Positions 61,379-64,000 of a stretch of 64,000 nt of DNA are shown here, one piece after another. A program made the translations under genes and the position numbers. Under the pieces are notes generated by a model. The model saw only the letters and a list, made by a program, of their open reading frames with translations, searched no databases and had not been told where the DNA came from. Position 1 is the stretch's first letter. Each line of letters begins with the position of its first letter. Source of the DNA: Allacma fusca (Eukaryota; Arthropoda; Collembola; Symphypleona; Sminthuridae); assembly GCA_947179485.1 (NCBI GenBank), contig OX359246.1, forward strand, positions 46,727,632 through 46,791,631. The letters are read 5' to 3'.

Positions 61379-64000
61379 GATTGTCACAAAACTGGGGGAT
61401 TATTTCACAAGGGGTGATAATTATTGACTGTCTGTCTGTGGAGACTATTTGACTACTAGATACAAATGGCACTATCACTCGACCAATACTTTCTAGTACA
61501 AGAGCTTCACTGATTGCGAATGAGCAGACACTATAGATACTAACTGTGTGTTCGTAAACGCCGGCCAAGGAATGACTGGGTTGGATCTCATGATGGACAG
61601 TCTTTTTTATGCATAAGTTCTGTGCATTGGTGCTGTAGGAGAAAGGGGTGGTATTCCTTAATTGAAGTGGGCTTTATTCTTTGAGACTTGCAAGTATGTA
61701 TACATACTATATACATATATGTATGTACTTACATGTGTTCATCTGTAGGACATGGGGCAGTAGATTTTCAAAAGGATCAAGTTTCCCAGAATCCTAAAAG
61801 ACAACTGCGAAATAACTTGTGGACGCTCGGACTGTCATTGCTCCTACAAAGTGAGGATTTAAAGGTAGCTGCGTGAGCAAAATCCAAGTCCAAGGAAATA
61901 TTAGAGATTATATGTACATGTAATTAATTGTCTGAGAATATTATACGCACATGGACGTCTGGATTTCCCTGTGGTAGTTCATACTTCCACAATTATTTTG
62001 GGAAATATTTTTACGGGTGACTTTATCAATCCCCAGACTGTCATATATTCTATAATTACATACGAAATGTACTCGTTGGATTTTAATGTGTACATTTACA
62101 ATAGGTTGAAACTGAAATAGGTATTTTGTCCTTGATGGGAAAGTTGCCTGCATTATCCATAAGGCACCGTGGGATGAGTATGTTGCATAACGCTCGGATA
62201 CACACAATTTTTCCTGCTTACATATATTTGTGTATATGAAATATGTAGATATACATTATATAGTTAAAATGTTTAACATAAAAAAACTTGCTCACTATTA
62301 GCTCCTGTTACAGAACAGTTTTCAAGTTATCCCATCCTTTTTTGCAGCTGGAATAAAAATCCTTCAGACTTGGAAGATTTTCCTTAAACATGTAAATATT
62401 TGCGTCTGCAGATCTTTTTTTACAAAAATAATCATCCTACTGTATTTGACGGTCAAGTTTTTTTTTTCTTAAGTTCTGAGGGAAAGTTTACCTTTGAGAC
62501 ATTTTTATTTGATGATTTTGTACCTAATAGGAACACATATTTGTGTTTATTGTCATGAGTTATTTTGTATTTTTAAGTTTCTAATAAATTTCTCTATTTT
62601 GTTGCTTCGGGTATCTATTCTAAAATACCTGTGGAATATTTAGTACGTAGTTTCACTTGGTCCAATAATTCTAAGAATGATGTGTTTTGTTTACCTGGGC
62701 TCTGCGAAGGGTATCTATTTGAGTCATTTCCCGGCTATGTCATTTGTTTCAGAGAGATCCATTCCTGTATGTATGGAGTATGTTAACACTGTTGTAAATA
62801 TGTGTACTATGCCATGTATCTATACATATTGGCCTATAATTTCCAACAAGTAGAACTACCGAACGAATGATTGAAACGAGTGCATATAAAACAATGCGGA
62901 ACTGACGATGAGCAATGTATTTGTATAGTCAGTGTGATGTTATATTGCTTGTGTGTTCGAGAACTTCATGCATGAAGGTATATGAGAGGCATCAGTTGTG
63001 AGAAGTACCTTGCGTGCAATTGCCGTGTCCTAATAACTCCCAGCTCTTCTTTTACCCTCATCTAATTTGCCCCAGCAATGTACCTTACAGGGATTCACTT
63101 TTGGATGACGCTCCATTCTCGCAATTGTGTGTATCTATTCGGGGGTATTGTTAATTGTAGTATCAGAGGGTTTGTATATTTGTAAACATCAGGAGCTATT
63201 TTTAAAATGTCATTTAACCAGTGAAATTTTAAATTTAAATGGACAAAGCACTAAACATGTGCGTAAGTATTCCAAGGGTACAGCATGACTTCAGATGTAA
63301 TGACAACGGCAGTTCCAAATGACCGAGTGTACCCACTGACTTGAATGTATATGTACGCACTTGAAACTAAATTTGACATACTGTAAATAAATCCTAATAC
63401 ATACTCCTGTTCCCCGTTAAGAAGTAGATACTGCAGGACTTACTGTGCGGAAGTTTTAAATCCAAAGTCAGTGCATTGTAAGATCTTGCCAAATAAAAAG
63501 TTATGCATTACAAAATTACTTCTTCGCACTGAATCTTTAGATTTAATCTGCTCTCCATTTAAGATCTAATCTTGTCCTTGTAGCTGTTGTCTCTCGAATT
63601 GCACTTCATCAGCTCTATTTTAAAATTAAAAGCTTGTAATTTGATTCTATTTTGAAGGTGTGTATTACTAAAAATAGATCTATATTCTATTTTTAAAACG
63701 GCGGGTTTCTAAATATTACCTATGTTGACAACATTTCCTTCAAACTGTTCATTTATCATATCCGCTTCAATGTAGCTTTCTATTATTTCACTAGTTTTTC
63801 ATAACCAACAATATAATTTGCAGTTAACCGCATGATGCAAATATGAAATATGATCATAAGGGCTAGTTGCATTTCAATTCAATTAGTATTTCAGTGTGAA
63901 AATTTTTTGCAGCATGGTTGTTCTCAATTTGTAGAAAGACGCACTTTGTAATCACTAAAAAAATAAGAACTCATTGAATTCATTGTTTAACAACTCAATA
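61379..64000. other. right-edge intergenic region, no gene supported
   Basis: About 2.6 kb upstream of copy 7, AT-rich, with ATACATACATA-type simple words around 61690-61730 and 62220-62260. No coding exon of the SEC14-like family, other gene or transposon end was recognised. Confidence 0.5.

Noticed and set aside
1-64000. tRNA and rRNA genes
   Set aside because: A visual search for the GGTTCGANTCC box on both strands found no convincing tRNA, and no rRNA-like stretch was seen.

Overview
The window is AT-rich nuclear DNA of an invertebrate, most likely an arthropod. The signs are spliced genes with short GT-AG introns, an arthropod-type BEL/Pao retrotransposon, a chymotrypsin-like serine protease homolog, and many sub-1.7 kb DNA transposons. 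The family content would suit a springtail or another hexapod, but nothing here fixes the species; that is inference.

The backbone is a tandem array of seven SEC14-like genes, all on the minus strand. Each encodes a CRAL-TRIO lipid-transfer domain followed by a GOLD domain. Six copies are intact by eye (5324-8061, 18743-20902, 22504-24852, 44674-48590, 50349-52522, 57786-61378). One (41082-42310) keeps only the first six of nine exons. Every copy has the same exon lengths for exons 1-8 (51, 85, 44, 118, 207, 81, 179, 283 nt); only the last exon varies (119, 89, 74, 74, 74, 86 nt). All six full models stay in frame and give 388, 378, 373, 373, 373 and 377 residues. A degenerate GOLD-like exon at 1-130 may be a further copy cut by the window edge.

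Between copies 1 and 2 lies a plus-strand serine protease homolog (11857-13160) with a signal peptide; it has lost the catalytic His and Ser but keeps the Asp. At 15712-15812 there is a 38-bp ungapped hairpin that looks like a microRNA precursor.

Mobile DNA is concentrated at the left edge and in the 27.7-39.1 kb block between copies 3 and 4. Four DNA elements have recognisable termini and 8-bp target duplications (305-1248, 2695-3596, 27779-28757, 30018-37698). Each carries arrays of one short word near both ends, a different word in each element. The fourth is interrupted by an LTR retrotransposon of the BEL/Pao class (31230-37273; two 288-bp LTRs; CCATG target duplication). That element is broken by six in-frame stops and one frameshift. 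A scrap of a second BEL/Pao lineage lies at 38672-39108. The truncated SEC14-like copy has lost its 3' exons on the side facing this block.

The remaining long stretches (8.1-11.7, 13.2-18.7, 52.5-57.8 and 61.4-64.0 kb) hold no gene I can support. Exon boundaries were placed by eye from splice consensus and from comparison between the copies. No alignment, fold or database search was run.
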